Source: Chalara sp. BL73 | Lineage: Eukaryota > Ascomycota > Leotiomycetes > Helotiales | Length of the DNA stretch: 64,000 nt | Direction of reading: 5' to 3' | Assembly (NCBI GenBank): GCA_918026815.1 | Contig: CAKJVC010000171.1 | Location: forward strand, 62,001-126,000 | In this document: piece by piece, positions 10,700 to 22,600 of the stretch | Layout: every line of letters begins with the position of its first letter | Position numbering within the stretch: position 1 is the stretch's first letter | Notes under the pieces: generated by a model | The model's input: the letters and a program-made list of their open reading frames with translations, nothing else | Databases searched by the model: none | What the model was told of the DNA's origin: nothing | Translations under genes and position numbers: made by a program

Positions 10700-12285
10700 A
10701 TGGGAGAATATCTAGTCACGGTTAACGTTGCTGGCGACAAGCATGAATTTGACCCAGAGCACTGGACGGGCAGTGGCCAGAATGGATCTTCCACTAAATC
10801 AATATTTCCAAAGCGCCATCCTGAAACCGGAATCAATGTACTGATTGTCGGCGCTGGTATGGGTGGGCTGATGACCACCTTGGAATGTTGGCGGAAGGGT
10901 CACAATGTCGTTGGGATTTTGGAACGAAATCAAGGCCCTGTTTACTCTGGTTTGTATTTCGGCAAGTACCTAGAATATGGCCAATCTTTGTTAACTGAAG
11001 AATAGGAGATATTATTGTGATGCAGCCTTCGGCTATATCCGTCATGCGTCATTGGCCCGATCTTTGGCGTGATATGGAAGAAGAGCAAGTCAACGCCGCC
11101 GTGAGCTACGAAATGCATACTGGAAAGCATATCTACGGGCCATCAGTTCCGTCTTTCAATGATCCAGAACATGTTGCTGATCGCAAAGGCCCATTTGTGG
11201 CGCCAGCTCAGATTCGTAAGAAGTTCTACAAGATGCTTTTGCGGCAAGTGGCAAAGCTGGGCTTCAAAGTTGACTACGGCAAGATTGTTCGGGACTATTT
11301 TGAGGACAAGGTCGCAGGCAAAGGGGGCGTAGTTTTAGATAATGGCGATATTCGCGTCGCGGATATAGTTGTGGCAGCGGACGGCCTAAAATCCCGGTCA
11401 GAGATTCTCATTGCTGGCGAGCATGTGCCCACAAAATCAAGCGGAATGTCGATCTATCGCACAGCGTACCCACGCGAATTAGCTATGAAGGATGAAACTG
11501 TCAGGAAGCGCTGGGGAGATTCCCCACCCGTGTGGGAGTACTGGCTCGGCCCAGGCATGTATATTGGTGTATTTCTATCTCCTGACACAGTTTCTTGGGG
11601 ATTCACTCCTCGGGATCAGCAAGGTGAAGCTACCGAATCATGGGAGCCAGACACAGATCCAGAGGAAGTTGTCAAAGGTTTGCTGCGAGCACCGGACTGG
11701 GATCCAGCAATAGTGGCACTGGTTCGTACGGCACCCAAGGGGGTTATCGTTCATTGGCCGTTATTGTGGCGCGACTTGAGAAAAGAATGGACATCACCAG
11801 GAGGCCATGTAGTACAGGTTGGCGATAGTGCTCACAGCTTTATCCCTACTTCGGGTAATGGTGCGTCTCAAGCACTCGAGGATGCTATTACCCTGGCAAC
11901 TACTTTGCAACTTGGTGGTGGCCCAAAGAATGCGCCTATTGCAGCTAAAGTTTACAACCTTCTGCGTTATGAGCGTGTTAGTTGTGCACAGAAGATGTCT
12001 TTTGTCAATTCCCAGCTCAAAACTGCTACAAACTGGGACGCAATCTGGAAAGACCCTTCCAAGATCCGAACACGATTCCCAAGCTGGATCTTCAAACACG
12101 ATCCCGAGGCATATGCATATGAGAAATATGGCCAGGCATTTGCTCATCTTGTTGTTGGCGAAGAGTTTGAAAACACCAACTTCCCACCGGGACACAAATT
12201 TGTGCCGTGGACGATGGAGGAGGTTTACAAAGACATCGATGCGGGAAAGAGAGTTGAAGATCTGCTAGATGGAGATTGGTCTTGA
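10700..12285 (+). CDS. FAD-dependent monooxygenase (UbiH/PHBH type)
   Basis: Exons 10700-10949 and 11006-12285, with a 56-nt intron ending AATAG, give 509 residues. The splice rebuilds GPVYSGDIIVMQPSA. The ATG has a strong context (accATGg). The Rossmann motif VLIVGAGMGGL lies near residue 50, a DG motif is in VVAADGLKSRS, and the FAD-ribityl GD motif is in VQVGDSAHSFIPTSGNGASQALEDA. It is a class A flavoprotein hydroxylase. In this cluster it is a candidate for hydroxylation of the anthraquinone or benzophenone intermediate, as proposed for MdpD-like enzymes. The exact substrate cannot be read from sequence. Confidence 0.86.
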
Positions 12286-12638
12286 TCTGCTGTAGATATA
12301 GTTTCTATTTTCGATGAGTACGAGTACATAGAATAGAAAGCGGAGGTTGAGCCGCTCCGCTGAAGCATATGAACTATAGTAATAACATTATACTCTGACT
12401 TTAAGTAACTAATCGTGTGTTTATGACTTTAACTGTGGTCGAGTTTTGATCACTTATATTTGTCCGCAATAGCGATACTTCAACTCCAGGCCTTCAAAGA
12501 AGACAAAAGTACTAGCGAGCGACAAGTTATTTTGTAGTTCATGTCGATAAATGCAGTAAATACACGTTATGGGTAGCAATGAAATCATTAAATTTGCTAC
12601 ATAGGCCTTTAACCGAAAGAGATAGTCCATCCAGAAAC
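12286..12638. other. Intergenic, 353 bp, convergent 3' ends
   Basis: Between the FAD monooxygenase (plus) and an SDR (minus). AT-rich 3' untranslated sequence with no other signal seen. Confidence 0.55.
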
Positions 12639-13613
12639 TCAAAAGTTGCTCGTCACACCAGGCCTGATAGCCTCCAGCTTTTTCACCAGTTCAGCCCAAA
12701 CGCGATCTTGGGCTTCTTTCCCTCCTTTACCCGTAACCACTGATGCTGGATCTGTGATCTCGCAGTCGGACACGTACTTTCCATGAGACTCCGATCCTTG
12801 TGATGCAGCATGCACCAGAGTTCTACTTCCAACCTCGGTCGATCTAGCAAGAATTAATTTTATAAGCCAGAATCCCCAGGTGTTGCCATCGCGAGACAGT
12901 TCTGAATGGCATAATCCCGGGTTCACACAATTCACGGTTACCGAGTATGAGGAAGCTGGATGCTGCTCGCCAATGGTTCGAACCGCAAATACCTCAAGCA
13001 ATTTTGAGATAGGATACATTTCGTCATAGCTCTTCTGCCACAATTTCTCGTTGTTGATTGTTGTAAAAATCTCACCATCAGGTGCATTTTGTTGGGGGAA
13101 TGTTGTATGTCCATGCACTTCAGAGGAAGTTATAGTAAGTGTTGGCCGCGTCTTGAATTTAGCCGCTGTTTCTTTGAGCTTTGGCAGCACAAGCGCAGCT
13201 AAAAGAAATGTTGAGACGACGTTGATCGTGATAGATTTTTCGTTATCCTCGGCGGTAGAATATGAGAAGGTTGCAACTCCAGCATTTGCCAAAAATATAT
13301 CCACACGTTCCAATTCGGAATTTACGCGAGCTGCAAACTTTTGCACACTATCATAGCTCGCCATATCAATCCTCCAGACTTGAATAATATCCCTGCTACA
13401 ACCAGTACTATCTTCTATCTCGTGCTTGGCATCATGTCCCTTATCCAAGCTGCGTACTGCAATAATTAACTTCGCTGCACCCAAACGCACAAAATGGCGC
13501 GCCGCTTCTTTCCCGAGTCCAACATTACTTCCCGTCACAATAATGGTTTTGCCAGCATAGCTACCGATGGGATAAATTGGCTTTTTGAAGAACTGGCTGT
13601 AGAGGAACCCCAT
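12639..13613 (-). CDS. Short-chain dehydrogenase/reductase
   Basis: One exon of 324 residues. The start is ATG 13613; the frame is open further upstream but only from a TTG. Classical SDR features are the cofactor motif TGSNVGLG near residue 28, NAG in LANAGVATF, a Ser in TSSEVHG, and the catalytic YPISK. It resembles the fungal retinol-dehydrogenase-like SDRs often found in secondary metabolite clusters. It is divergent from the NmrA-like gene across 883 bp. Its place in the pathway (ketone or quinone reduction) is inferred from context only. Confidence 0.82.
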   Translation of the reverse strand: MGFLYSQFFKKPIYPIGSYAGKTIIVTGSNVGLGKEAARHFVRLGAAKLIIAVRSLDKGHDAKHEIEDSTGCSRDIIQVWRIDMASYDSVQKFAARVNSELERVDIFLANAGVATFSYSTAEDNEKSITINVVSTFLLAALVLPKLKETAAKFKTRPTLTITSSEVHGHTTFPQQNAPDGEIFTTINNEKLWQKSYDEMYPISKLLEVFAVRTIGEQHPASSYSVTVNCVNPGLCHSELSRDGNTWGFWLIKLILARSTEVGSRTLVHAASQGSESHGKYVSDCEITDPASVVTGKGGKEAQDRVWAELVKKLEAIRPGVTSNF

Positions 13614-14496
13614 GTTTGCTTTCTGAGCAGCTGAAAGCAACAAATGAATGGGAGAAACGTGAAAGTATGAAGATCGTGTCGAACTTGAAAATTATCAGAT
13701 TGATTCCGGCGCAGAATTTATGGCTAGGAATGCTGAAGGTGGGTTCACAATGTCCTTGTTCAATAGGAGGCAATTAAAATGTTCTCCGACCTGTCGGCTT
13801 TTACTAAGGTAGTACTCGCCTAATGACCGAGTCTGTTCACGACTACCTAGCCGCATCGGGTTACACACAGGAGAGTGGAGCTTCTCTCAGGATGAAAGCA
13901 TGGCGCATCAGCATAAGAAGCTATGAAAGGAATGCACCCTTATAAGACAGCATCTTCTGGTCAAACAATTCGAGAGAGTGAATGAGCGAATTTGATTCGT
14001 GTTCTCGTATAAGTCGATATTGATCTACTCGCTGCCCCTGATCCGGACAAAGTTACGCGAGCTCGCCTGTGGGGATATACTATTCGATATGCTTCAACAT
14101 TTCTTGAGTAATGCAGAAAATTCAAGAATCAGATAAAACATTTACAGCTCTAGGCTAAACTCATTTTTTCTTAGTTCACAAATAAATTCTAAGCGAAGAA
14201 CATGAATTTGAACATAGCATGTGTCTGCAGGTACATTTCTAAATGCTCCACAAGGTGATTCTAAGCGAGTCCCGACATACAGATAAACATGTCGTTGTCC
14301 GATACAAGCGAGGTCCCGAACATTTCGGAGTCTGGCAATGACCATCGTCTGTTCCGGAGCGATATGGGCGTACCCGACCTTGAAGCCAGGGCTAGGTGCA
14401 GGCGTTGGCAGAGATTGAATTCTTTCTTAAAGAATCTACAGTGCTTGATCGTATCGGGCTGTCGTCACAAAAGCTCTTTTTTTCTTCTTCAACAAT
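13614..14496. promoter_or_regulatory. Divergent promoter, SDR / NmrA-like reductase
   Basis: An 883-bp shared upstream region. It contains CCGAACATTTCGG (about 14316-14328), an inverted CCGAA/TTCGG pair of the kind also seen at 10505. Two ATCWGATAA GATA sites also occur (13692-13700 reverse, 14128-14136 forward), of unknown relevance here. Confidence 0.4.
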
Positions 14497-15288
14497 ATGG
14501 CTACATACGCGATCTTGGGTAGCACGGGAAATTGCGGCTCTGCCCTCATCAGAAACCTCCTTCAATTTCCCGGTAACAAAATCCACGCCTACTGCCGCAA
14601 CAAGAACAAGCTGGCGAAATTGATCCCTGAAGTCGTTGACAACAAACAAGTCGAGATCTTTGAGGGAAGCATCTATGATGTCGAACTTATGATAGACTGT
14701 ATACGCGACACTAAAGCGGTCTTCTTAGTGGTAACGTCCAACGACAATATTCCTGGATGCCGACTTAGCCAGGACAGCGCTGGCACAGTGATAGAAGCCT
14801 TGAAGAAAATTAAGGCAGAATCAGCTCCTGGACTGAAGCTGCCTAAGCTGGTCCTTCTCAGCTCAGCTACCATCGATGACCACCTTGCACGCCACATGCC
14901 CAAATGGTTCCGGCCAATCATGTTGACCGCGGCCTCGCATGTCTATCGTGACCTGATTCTCACCGAGGAGTTTCTGCGTTCCCAATCAAGCTGGATATCT
15001 ACCATCTTCATCAAACCAGCTGGACTGTCCCCAGATATCTCTCGTGGTCATAGATTGACCCTTGACGAGGAAGAGAGCTTTATCAGCTACTTGGATCTCT
15101 CTGCTGGCATGATTGAAGCTGCGGGTGACGAGGAGGGTCGATATGACGGAAGGAATGTTGGTGTGGTCAACGCGAAGCGTGGAAATGGAGCGAAGCTTCC
15201 AGCGGGAACTCCAATGACTATTTTAATGGGCTTGATGAGACATTTCTTCCCTTGGCTACATCCGTACTTGCCAACATCTACCATTTAA
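14497..15288 (+). CDS. NmrA-like NAD(P)H-binding oxidoreductase (AflX/MdpK-like)
   Basis: Single exon, 263 residues, ATG at 14497. The N-terminus [22 protein letters not shown] is the dinucleotide-binding motif of atypical SDRs, and the [16 protein letters not shown] segment that follows is characteristic of the AflX/StcQ/MdpK group. Length matches that group (about 260-270). Members are implicated in reductive steps that set up oxidative ring opening in sterigmatocystin, aflatoxin and monodictyphenone pathways. Together with the Baeyer-Villiger oxidase this supports an anthraquinone-to-benzophenone or xanthone route. Assignment to the group is from memory of the motif pattern. Confidence 0.82.
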   Translation: MATYAILGSTGNCGSALIRNLLQFPGNKIHAYCRNKNKLAKLIPEVVDNKQVEIFEGSIYDVELMIDCIRDTKAVFLVVTSNDNIPGCRLSQDSAGTVIEALKKIKAESAPGLKLPKLVLLSSATIDDHLARHMPKWFRPIMLTAASHVYRDLILTEEFLRSQSSWISTIFIKPAGLSPDISRGHRLTLDEEESFISYLDLSAGMIEAAGDEEGRYDGRNVGVVNAKRGNGAKLPAGTPMTILMGLMRHFFPWLHPYLPTSTI

Positions 15289-16199
15289 TATAAATCTAGC
15301 ATAAAGTAATGTACAAGCCTTCTGGTCACGCTGACTGTGCGCCAATGTTAGAATAATCCATTTTTCATGTTGCTACGAAGTAAAAATTTACAAGTTCTTT
15401 CTCCGATGATCTAGGGTGTACTGAGACCTGTTTCTTATTTAATATTTAGTCAGAACAAAAGATCGCTTAGTAATCTCTACTCTCAGATATGTGGTATAAA
15501 ATCTACATGTATCAAAAATACTGAAAGAAAAATTCTGTAGATAAGGGAGCCACGCAGACGATAACGATTACGCCAAGGAAATGGCGCCATCTTCACAAGC
15601 AAAAGTTTATTTTCGTAGGATGCTATGCAATGACTAACCGCAGATGTGTTGCTCGGCGCTATCCGTATTCCACAATATTTCGGGTTTTCTCATGATATAG
15701 CGCCATCGAGAATTGGTTACCTTGCAGCACTCCCTCTTTCATATTGTTATCAAGACCCTGCATCTGCCTTCCAAGCTGCTGAGGCTTAGCTGAGAGTGAC
15801 GCTCCGATTCTTTGCATAAGCGACCCGACATTGACCATGAATGGCAAATTAAACGACCAAATATGATTCTAAATGACCAAATGATGTTTTGGACTTGAGT
15901 TCTTGGATAATTCTTGCCTGCAGACTGGTCTCCAAGAGAAAATGCAACAAGGGATGCATATTAAGGCTGGAAACTTTCTTGCTTGAGTGGGGCTGTAAGA
16001 TATTGAAACTTTAGGAGGCGATATTTGGCATCTATAAAACTTGGGAAAACGAATTTTCGACAGTGCCGTCACAATATCAATTTATCCTCTTCGTCATGGA
16101 GATGACTTTCGATAGTGTCTACATCCTAATCTAGAACTACTCCTTCTATCTAGTCCCAGGCTTTGATGCCCGATCTATAACATTAAACATCAACGCAGC
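15289..16199. other. Intergenic, 0.9 kb, convergent
   Basis: Between the NmrA-like gene (plus) and the ketoreductase (minus). Short ORFs only; nothing recognisable seen. Confidence 0.55.
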
Positions 16200-17102
16200 T
16201 TAAGCTGCACCTCCATCAACGGTGATGATCTTGCCATTGACCCACTCAGCCTCCTGACTAGCAAGGAATGCGACCACACGCGCGATATCGACCGGCCAAC
16301 CATTGCGGTGCAAAGGTGAGGCGTGAGCCGCCATCTGTTCTCGAGTCAGCCTTCCGTTCTGCAAGACGAATCAATAGAGACTTACAGCTTGTCGCTCTTC
16401 AGCCGTATACTTCTCACCGCCTGGGATGTAGTGTTGGGAAACGTCGTGGAACATGTCGGTGACAGTTCCTCCTGGGGCAACAGCGTTTACGGTGATCTGC
16501 TTATCACCCGCATCCTTGGAAAGGACCCGGACAAATGAGTCAATAGCACCCTTGGAGCCAGAGTAGAGAGAGTGCTTGGGTACGCTGAAATCCTTGGCTG
16601 TGTTGGATGACATGAGGATGATGCGCCCACCATTGTTAAGGTGACGGTACGCCTCACGAGCAACGAAGAACTGGCCCCGAGTGTTGATGCTGAACACGCG
16701 ATCAAATTCTTCCTGTTCATATCGTCAACCTTGAGTTCGTATTGGAAGCTTAGCTTGGGAATCGTATACCTCGGTGACATCTTTCAAATGCCCAAAACTC
16801 ACAACGCCCGAATTACTACACGCGATGTCCAGCCCACCAAAATGAGCGACCGCATCGTCAAACAGCTTGACCGTCTGTGAGACTTGTCTAATGTCCGCCT
16901 TGAATGCAACTGCATCGGAGCCGAGGCTTTTGATCTCAGAAACTACTTTCTCGGCAGACTCCTTCGCGTTGGCATAGTTAATGACGACCTTTGCGCCACG
17001 ACGACCAAGCTCAATGGCAATTGCTGCACCAATACCGCGTCCTGATCCGGTGACGAGTGCCACTTTGCCATCAAGGCGGCCAGGGACATATGGAGTAGTC
17101 AT
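16200..17102 (-). CDS. Versicolorin/T3HN-type ketoreductase (MdpC-like SDR)
   Basis: Three exons, 17102-16770, 16712-16386 and 16334-16200, with introns of 57 and 51 nt, give 264 residues. Splicing rebuilds [17 protein letters not shown] and [17 protein letters not shown]. The TGSGRGIG cofactor motif is near residue 19. Other family marks are CSNSG, the Ser of LMSSNTA, the catalytic YSGSK, and the C-terminal [15 protein letters not shown]. The closest family is the trihydroxynaphthalene reductase / Ver-1 / MdpC group (about 265 residues), which reduces hydroxyanthraquinones or naphthols using NADPH. All catalytic residues are present. Confidence 0.9.
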
Positions 17103-18249
17103 TTTGTTGCTTCGGGGTGTTGTTGGTACTTGGATGCAGGTTACAATGAGATCTAGGAGTTTGTAGCTTTGTTGACTCGCTTTAGGTGAAGAATATAAAG
17201 TATATATAAGCTGTAGGTATTATGTCATAGCTAGCTATAGACGGATCCATTTAATCGGCCTACTATGCAAGGCACAATCCCCTTCCCCGTACTCCGAGTC
17301 CGAAAGAGCGAAGGAGCGAGATGAGGCTGCCGATGACCGCTCCTTTACATATCGGAATCAAATGGTGAAACCTATGCAAATGTCTGAAAATTCAGAACTG
17401 AATTCACGGGGCGTATTGAGCGCAGCCTTTGTACCGCAACAAAGGCAAATATTGAGGATGTAGAATCCTTGGAGAGAGTCCGCGTAGTTGCACGAACCGC
17501 CCGCATTCTGAAATGAATAGAATAAACCCACTTCCTCGGTCTATTGATCAAACTTTGGTTGAGTTGACAAAACCTAATCTCTTGAATTTCACCGAGATGC
17601 TTTTTTTTCAATTATCTATATTCTCATTAAGAAACTCAAACAATCCGCCGAGCATCTCGTTCTTTGCTGGTTTGGTGGAACCGTAAGACCAATTTATCCG
17701 AGTGCCAAGTTGTCAGCTTACAGGAAGCAAACCCTGTTAAGATTTCTAGGCTCCAGATTAAATCAATGCTTCCAAAATTAGATCTTAAACAGATACCTGT
17801 TGGTTCTCATAAGGTTTCAAAACTCAAACTTTCATGCCAAGAAACACTGGAGTCCTGTGTGCCTGAAATTGAAGAATAACCGTTGTTAAGGGCAATGGGG
17901 AAGACATGGCTTGGACGGTTGGTCGGAGCATTAATTAGGGTGCTTACTTTACGCCATCCTGCTGAAAAGCGGTACACACCATAAATAAAATTAAAAGCTT
18001 CTAAAGTTGAAAAGGGTAGATCAATGCTCAGAAAGACACATCTAAACATCTTCTCTAATTGTAGATGAGCTAGTGACCTAGCTCAAAGCGTCGTTATTAG
18101 TTACAAGACCCACAAGTCTAAAGAAAGGCTCTAAGCGACGCACTGTCTAGCCCGTTTCGCCTGTCCATTTGAACGAACCCAGCCTGTGATTTAACCTTAA
18201 ATCAACCTCGTTACGCCGGACCAAACTTTAATTGCAAAAAGTCCCACCA
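17103..18249. other. Intergenic, 1.15 kb
   Basis: Upstream of the ketoreductase and downstream of the AflR-type regulator (both minus). It contains CTCCGAGTCCGAAAG near 17290, resembling the TCCGAA element in other cluster promoters. No coding sequence is supported. Confidence 0.5.
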
Positions 18250-19668
18250 CTACTCTCTCCTTAAGCATTCAACAATGTCCAATGAGAGCCCTCTCAGCCG
18301 TTTCCGCATATCACCCTCCAGTTGGTCTAGCAACACAGCTGACAATGGTAGCGCCGGCTCTATTTCCGGGTTGTCATACCCTAGGCTGTTAGGCGTGTCG
18401 GCGCCACCATTGTTCTTTGCTGACTGTAGCTTCAGCTTCGTAGAGAGTTGGTTGACCAGACGTTGCACGCGATGGAGCTCTCCGAGTACAAGCTGCGCCG
18501 CCATGCGCGTAGAATCTTCTCCGTCCAGGTAGTAGCTGCCCACGGCGGCGGGTATCTGGAGTACTTGCTCAGCATGGGAGGCGTGTCTTGCATGTATAGA
18601 TATTGGACTTTGCACGCCACTGGCAGCCCCGTCGTCGCGATTGGATGGATTCCTTCGTGCGGCAGCGGCATACCAACCCAGCACTTTAAATACAATGAGG
18701 GACATGATGGCGAGGAGGTAGCCATCCTGCGAGCATGGACACTGCAGCATTTGGCTGATTGCTTCAATCGTATGCTCATTCTTCTGAATCACGGCTTGGA
18801 TCGTCCGGATAGAGGTCCTCTCATCACCATTTTTTGAGTTTGAAGGATTGGGAAAGAGCTGCTTCATCAGCCCTAGTGCCCGCACCAGGCAAAAGCAGGG
18901 AGATTCTAGTGTTCGCGGGGGTTGATAACTCTGTATGTTCTCAGCGGAAGGCGATTGCCTACTATTTGGAGGTGAGCGTAGTGCTGTACTGTGGAGAGAC
19001 AGAAACTCAGAAACTGCCTCGAATTTGAGGGTATCATCGAAGGTGGGAAATCCTTCGAAGAGGCTTTCTGATCCATTGCCATGGCTATCCATTCCCGCAG
19101 AAAAGAAGTCATCCTGCCCGAGGATATCCGTATCCGAGATATCTGGCATTGAAAAAGATATAGGTGAGGCGAAGAACTCATCCAAATCTGTGGACATTGT
19201 GACAGCGGAACTAAGGGTCTGATCTGAGGGTGAGAGACCATGATTTTGAAAGAAACTAGGTGAGGTATTTGAGGATGTTGATCTAGGGGAGGGCTGTATT
19301 CCTGGTGAAGGTAAGGGCTCTGTTCCTGACTTCGTGAACCAGCCGCCTAACGGTGGCAGAGATTGGATTACATCGTTTGTTGTTTGGGTAGCTGTGGTAG
19401 TTGCTGGAGCTGTCTTGGTGGCATCATTTATACTTGGCCTGTTGCTGTGTTTCCGCCCGCCACGCTTTGTTGCAACATACTCGCAGGTAATGCCGCGCTT
19501 TGCGCACCGGGAGCAAGTAGGCTTCTCCTTATAGCACTTTAACTTAGATAATGCACAGGCATGACAGCTGTCCCGAAGTTTTGGAGCTGCCGGAGCAGTA
19601 GTGTTACGCCGGCTTGTCGAGGAAGAAGTCGGTGTAGGCAGTTGTTGAGGAGAGTGTATCGTGGTCAT
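18250..19668 (-). CDS. AflR-type Zn2Cys6 transcription factor (cluster regulator)
   Basis: Single exon of 472 residues from ATG 19668; the open frame upstream starts at GTG and was not used. The binuclear zinc cluster C-X2-C-X6-C-X6-C-X2-C-X6-C lies at residues 35-62 (CHACALSKLKC...CSRCAKRGITC), followed by a basic KRGGRKHS linker. The C-terminal half has the AflR-domain signatures CLVRALGLMKQLFP and MLQCPCSQDGYLLAIMSLIVFKVLGWYAAAARR. Ser/Pro/Thr-rich low-complexity sequence joins the two. AflR/MdpE proteins activate aromatic polyketide clusters by binding CGG-type palindromes. The gene closes the recognisable cluster on its right side. Confidence 0.92.
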   Translation of the reverse strand: MTTIHSPQQLPTPTSSSTSRRNTTAPAAPKLRDSCHACALSKLKCYKEKPTCSRCAKRGITCEYVATKRGGRKHSNRPSINDATKTAPATTTATQTTNDVIQSLPPLGGWFTKSGTEPLPSPGIQPSPRSTSSNTSPSFFQNHGLSPSDQTLSSAVTMSTDLDEFFASPISFSMPDISDTDILGQDDFFSAGMDSHGNGSESLFEGFPTFDDTLKFEAVSEFLSLHSTALRSPPNSRQSPSAENIQSYQPPRTLESPCFCLVRALGLMKQLFPNPSNSKNGDERTSIRTIQAVIQKNEHTIEAISQMLQCPCSQDGYLLAIMSLIVFKVLGWYAAAARRNPSNRDDGAASGVQSPISIHARHASHAEQVLQIPAAVGSYYLDGEDSTRMAAQLVLGELHRVQRLVNQLSTKLKLQSAKNNGGADTPNSLGYDNPEIEPALPLSAVLLDQLEGDMRKRLRGLSLDIVECLRRE

Positions 19669-22600
19669 GGTGAATTGAATGTATGTTGTTGGTAGTGGCA
19701 GGGTAGAAGTGTTAGAGGACGGCACAAAGCTTCAAGATTGAGAATAAATTGGCCCTTACACGTTTTCTAGAGAGCTCTGAGGCCAATCCTGAATATAAAG
19801 AGGTTTGCTTTAAGTTTGTCAGAAACTGTGCAGGGTCCTAAATACGACTTAATTATTATATCTAGTCAGCTTATTTACATCGTTTCGCCTTGATAAGTAA
19901 TGTTGCTCTGGATTTGCTGAGGCGTTCGTAAGCGGGGGTCCTGGACCTTGCGTGCTACAAGCATCGCGAACCGGCCAATTAAGAAAGCCAATTCTATCTT
20001 AGACAACCCCAGGAGAAATGCACAGCTGTGCCCTTGTAACACACAAAAACGTGCCGCCTTGCACCACCTCTTTCAGCGATCACCGCATCGATTTAAAATT
20101 TACCGGGTGCGTCCAGATCGTATTTTTTAAGGTTTATAGCCTCGAACCGCCTGCCGCTCGTTTTAGCAGATTATCGGCACAAGAGTCACCCCGAGCTAGG
20201 CGCTATATATCTGACTGGGCCCACCCGATTTGTTCGGCGCTTCTGAATAAAATACACAGAACAAACCCTCTAGCATAAGCATGTATATTTCAGCCAGCCC
20301 TAATGGCATTCCTCTCTCACAGCGATCACTTTATACCGCAGGAATATGTAAAGACCTCATTGGCATTTATTTCAATTACCAGAATGCCCAGTCTTTAATC
20401 TCTAGATGTCTTCCATCTGCGTGTCGGGACGTTGCCTCCAGTGCAGCATGCCAATGATTGCCAAGCCAGGGAGCCTACCCGGTCCCGCCCACCGTTTAAT
20501 ACCGACGCTATGACCGCTCTAGTAACCGTTTGTCTTATCCAGGCTCCCAGCTCTTATCAAAGGGTGGGATATCCCGTCCATTTAAGGTCCTGGAAACAGG
20601 GCATATACGCTGGAAGAGATGTTAGTCGCCCATCCTACAACATGATTCTCGCTTGTCTGCACTCGACTCGACTACCGACCCAGAAGAAGATATCGCTGCA
20701 TGCTTATCTGTAAATAACGCTAAGTCCGTCACTGTGCAGTGAGGATAGGCAGGCTCATAAGGCTAGTCAACTTGACAGGGCGCGCATGCCTATTTCACAT
20801 GTAGATGGCACTGCCCTGCCACGTAATGAAATCGTCGTGGTCATCAGGTACGAGAACGAATTTTCGTATACTGCGTTAGGAGAACATGTAGCGGCTCATA
20901 TCCAGTTTAGTCTTACGTGCATACTGCCTACGTACCTTTATGCCCATAAAGCGTACCCACTCCGACGATAATTTCGTACTGGAGTCGCACTAAAATCCTG
21001 ATCATTGGGAGATTTGCCAATAATCAATGTTCTGGAATGGTCCACAAAGCATAGTAGGCACATACTAGAGAGTCAATCTCCCAATTGGTGGCGGGGAAAA
21101 AGGCAGGATTCTAGAGAAAAGGAGTCGGTGGGGCAGCAGTACAACGCTACACAGTTCTTTTTGAGGATGAGCGTTAGCCTCAGGCTTGGCATTGCTTAGC
21201 CACCATCCTACCTTGACAATCCACGTTTTTAGACATGGCCAAAGGCTGCTCTGGACGAATGCATTTAAGGTTTGCTAGCTTTGAAGAACCGGAAAGACTA
21301 TATGCTCGGTCTACCCTCCAATGACGACACACGGGGTGGGTACAAGATGGGTAGCTGACGTTAGATGCTCAAAAGTCAGTCTTGCCGAGGTAAAAGCAAC
21401 TATTGCCTGCCCGGACAGGGGTATACATTTTATAATCTTCCACAGGTGGTGGAGGCATGAATTTATGCTTATTCCGTTGCAGTAAGCCACAAGTACCTTA
21501 TTCCCATTTTGTGGCTGCCTTTGCATTTTGTTCTTGATAGTGAGCCAAAGCAACGTGGGATTGCTAAAAGCCGTCCCTCCTTTCCGGCATTGTGCTGCAA
21601 ATCGGACCTATGAATAGGTGTATCGTACAACTATATTTTGTGTTACTGGATCTACTCTGAGTCCGCGTTCAAGATTAACTTGACATGCTCAGCTGTTGTA
21701 CAGAACACGGCGCATTTTCTAGGTGCATTCTTACGGGCTGAAGGAAACTACAGCGGGCCTCTGTCCTTGCGCACTCACTACCAACTCCTGGGTAATAAAG
21801 CCTTGGCGGGGATTTCTCCACTGTAATCATTTGGCCCCGTATGAAAGAAGATGCAGGCAATTCCTTCCATAGATTAAGGTTCTAGTCCTCCTGTTTTCAT
21901 GGGAATTAATGCGGACCGTAAGACCTTCGACAAGCCCTGTGATACTGGCCAAGAGATCGTGGCAATGGGAAGGATGCATATCCCTGGTCACCATGGCACA
22001 CATTTCCGATTACTGACCTATTTTAAATTTAAAGTCATATAGAACGGGTAGTTACATTAGTAATGCATAAGGCAGTGAGCAGGCGGCGATGGTACGAGGA
22101 AATGGAAGGCTGCAGTAGCAGTTGTTGCTGTTGCTATATTCATAGAGCAATGACTATACTCCAGATTCCATCGCCGAACACAAGGTTCAGTCACTGACAT
22201 TTAGGAAGACTTACGAAATGCCATTGAAATAAAAAAAATTTGAGTACCGAAGCAACTAGTTCCATTCCTACAGAAGCTCTGGTTAAGTTGGCATAGGGCG
22301 TGGAGGATCTGCTAATACCCTCCCTGGGCATTCTTATCTACAGAAAGCTTCTGTTCTCAACACCGAATGGCCAATTTTAACGCAACTGGAATTTTTATTG
22401 GTGGATGCAGCTAGCTCAAGCTTGTAGCCATGGCCCCGGCCGAACTATCTCCCATCCCAAGATGGAGCTGATCCTCGTCGCCCTCGTGGGAAACAGGACT
22501 CTCCCCTTTTAGGAAATGATGGTGCGCATGCTAAGCATTCTTCTTTCTTCAACCTTCCAATCTAGGGGAGAGCTGGTGTTACATTGCGTTAAGGTTGTTC

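Noticed and set aside
13692..14136. GATA sites at 13692 and 14128 as evidence of iron control of the polyketide cluster
   Set aside because: Only two isolated matches in one divergent promoter; this is not enough over the background of about one per 65 kb.
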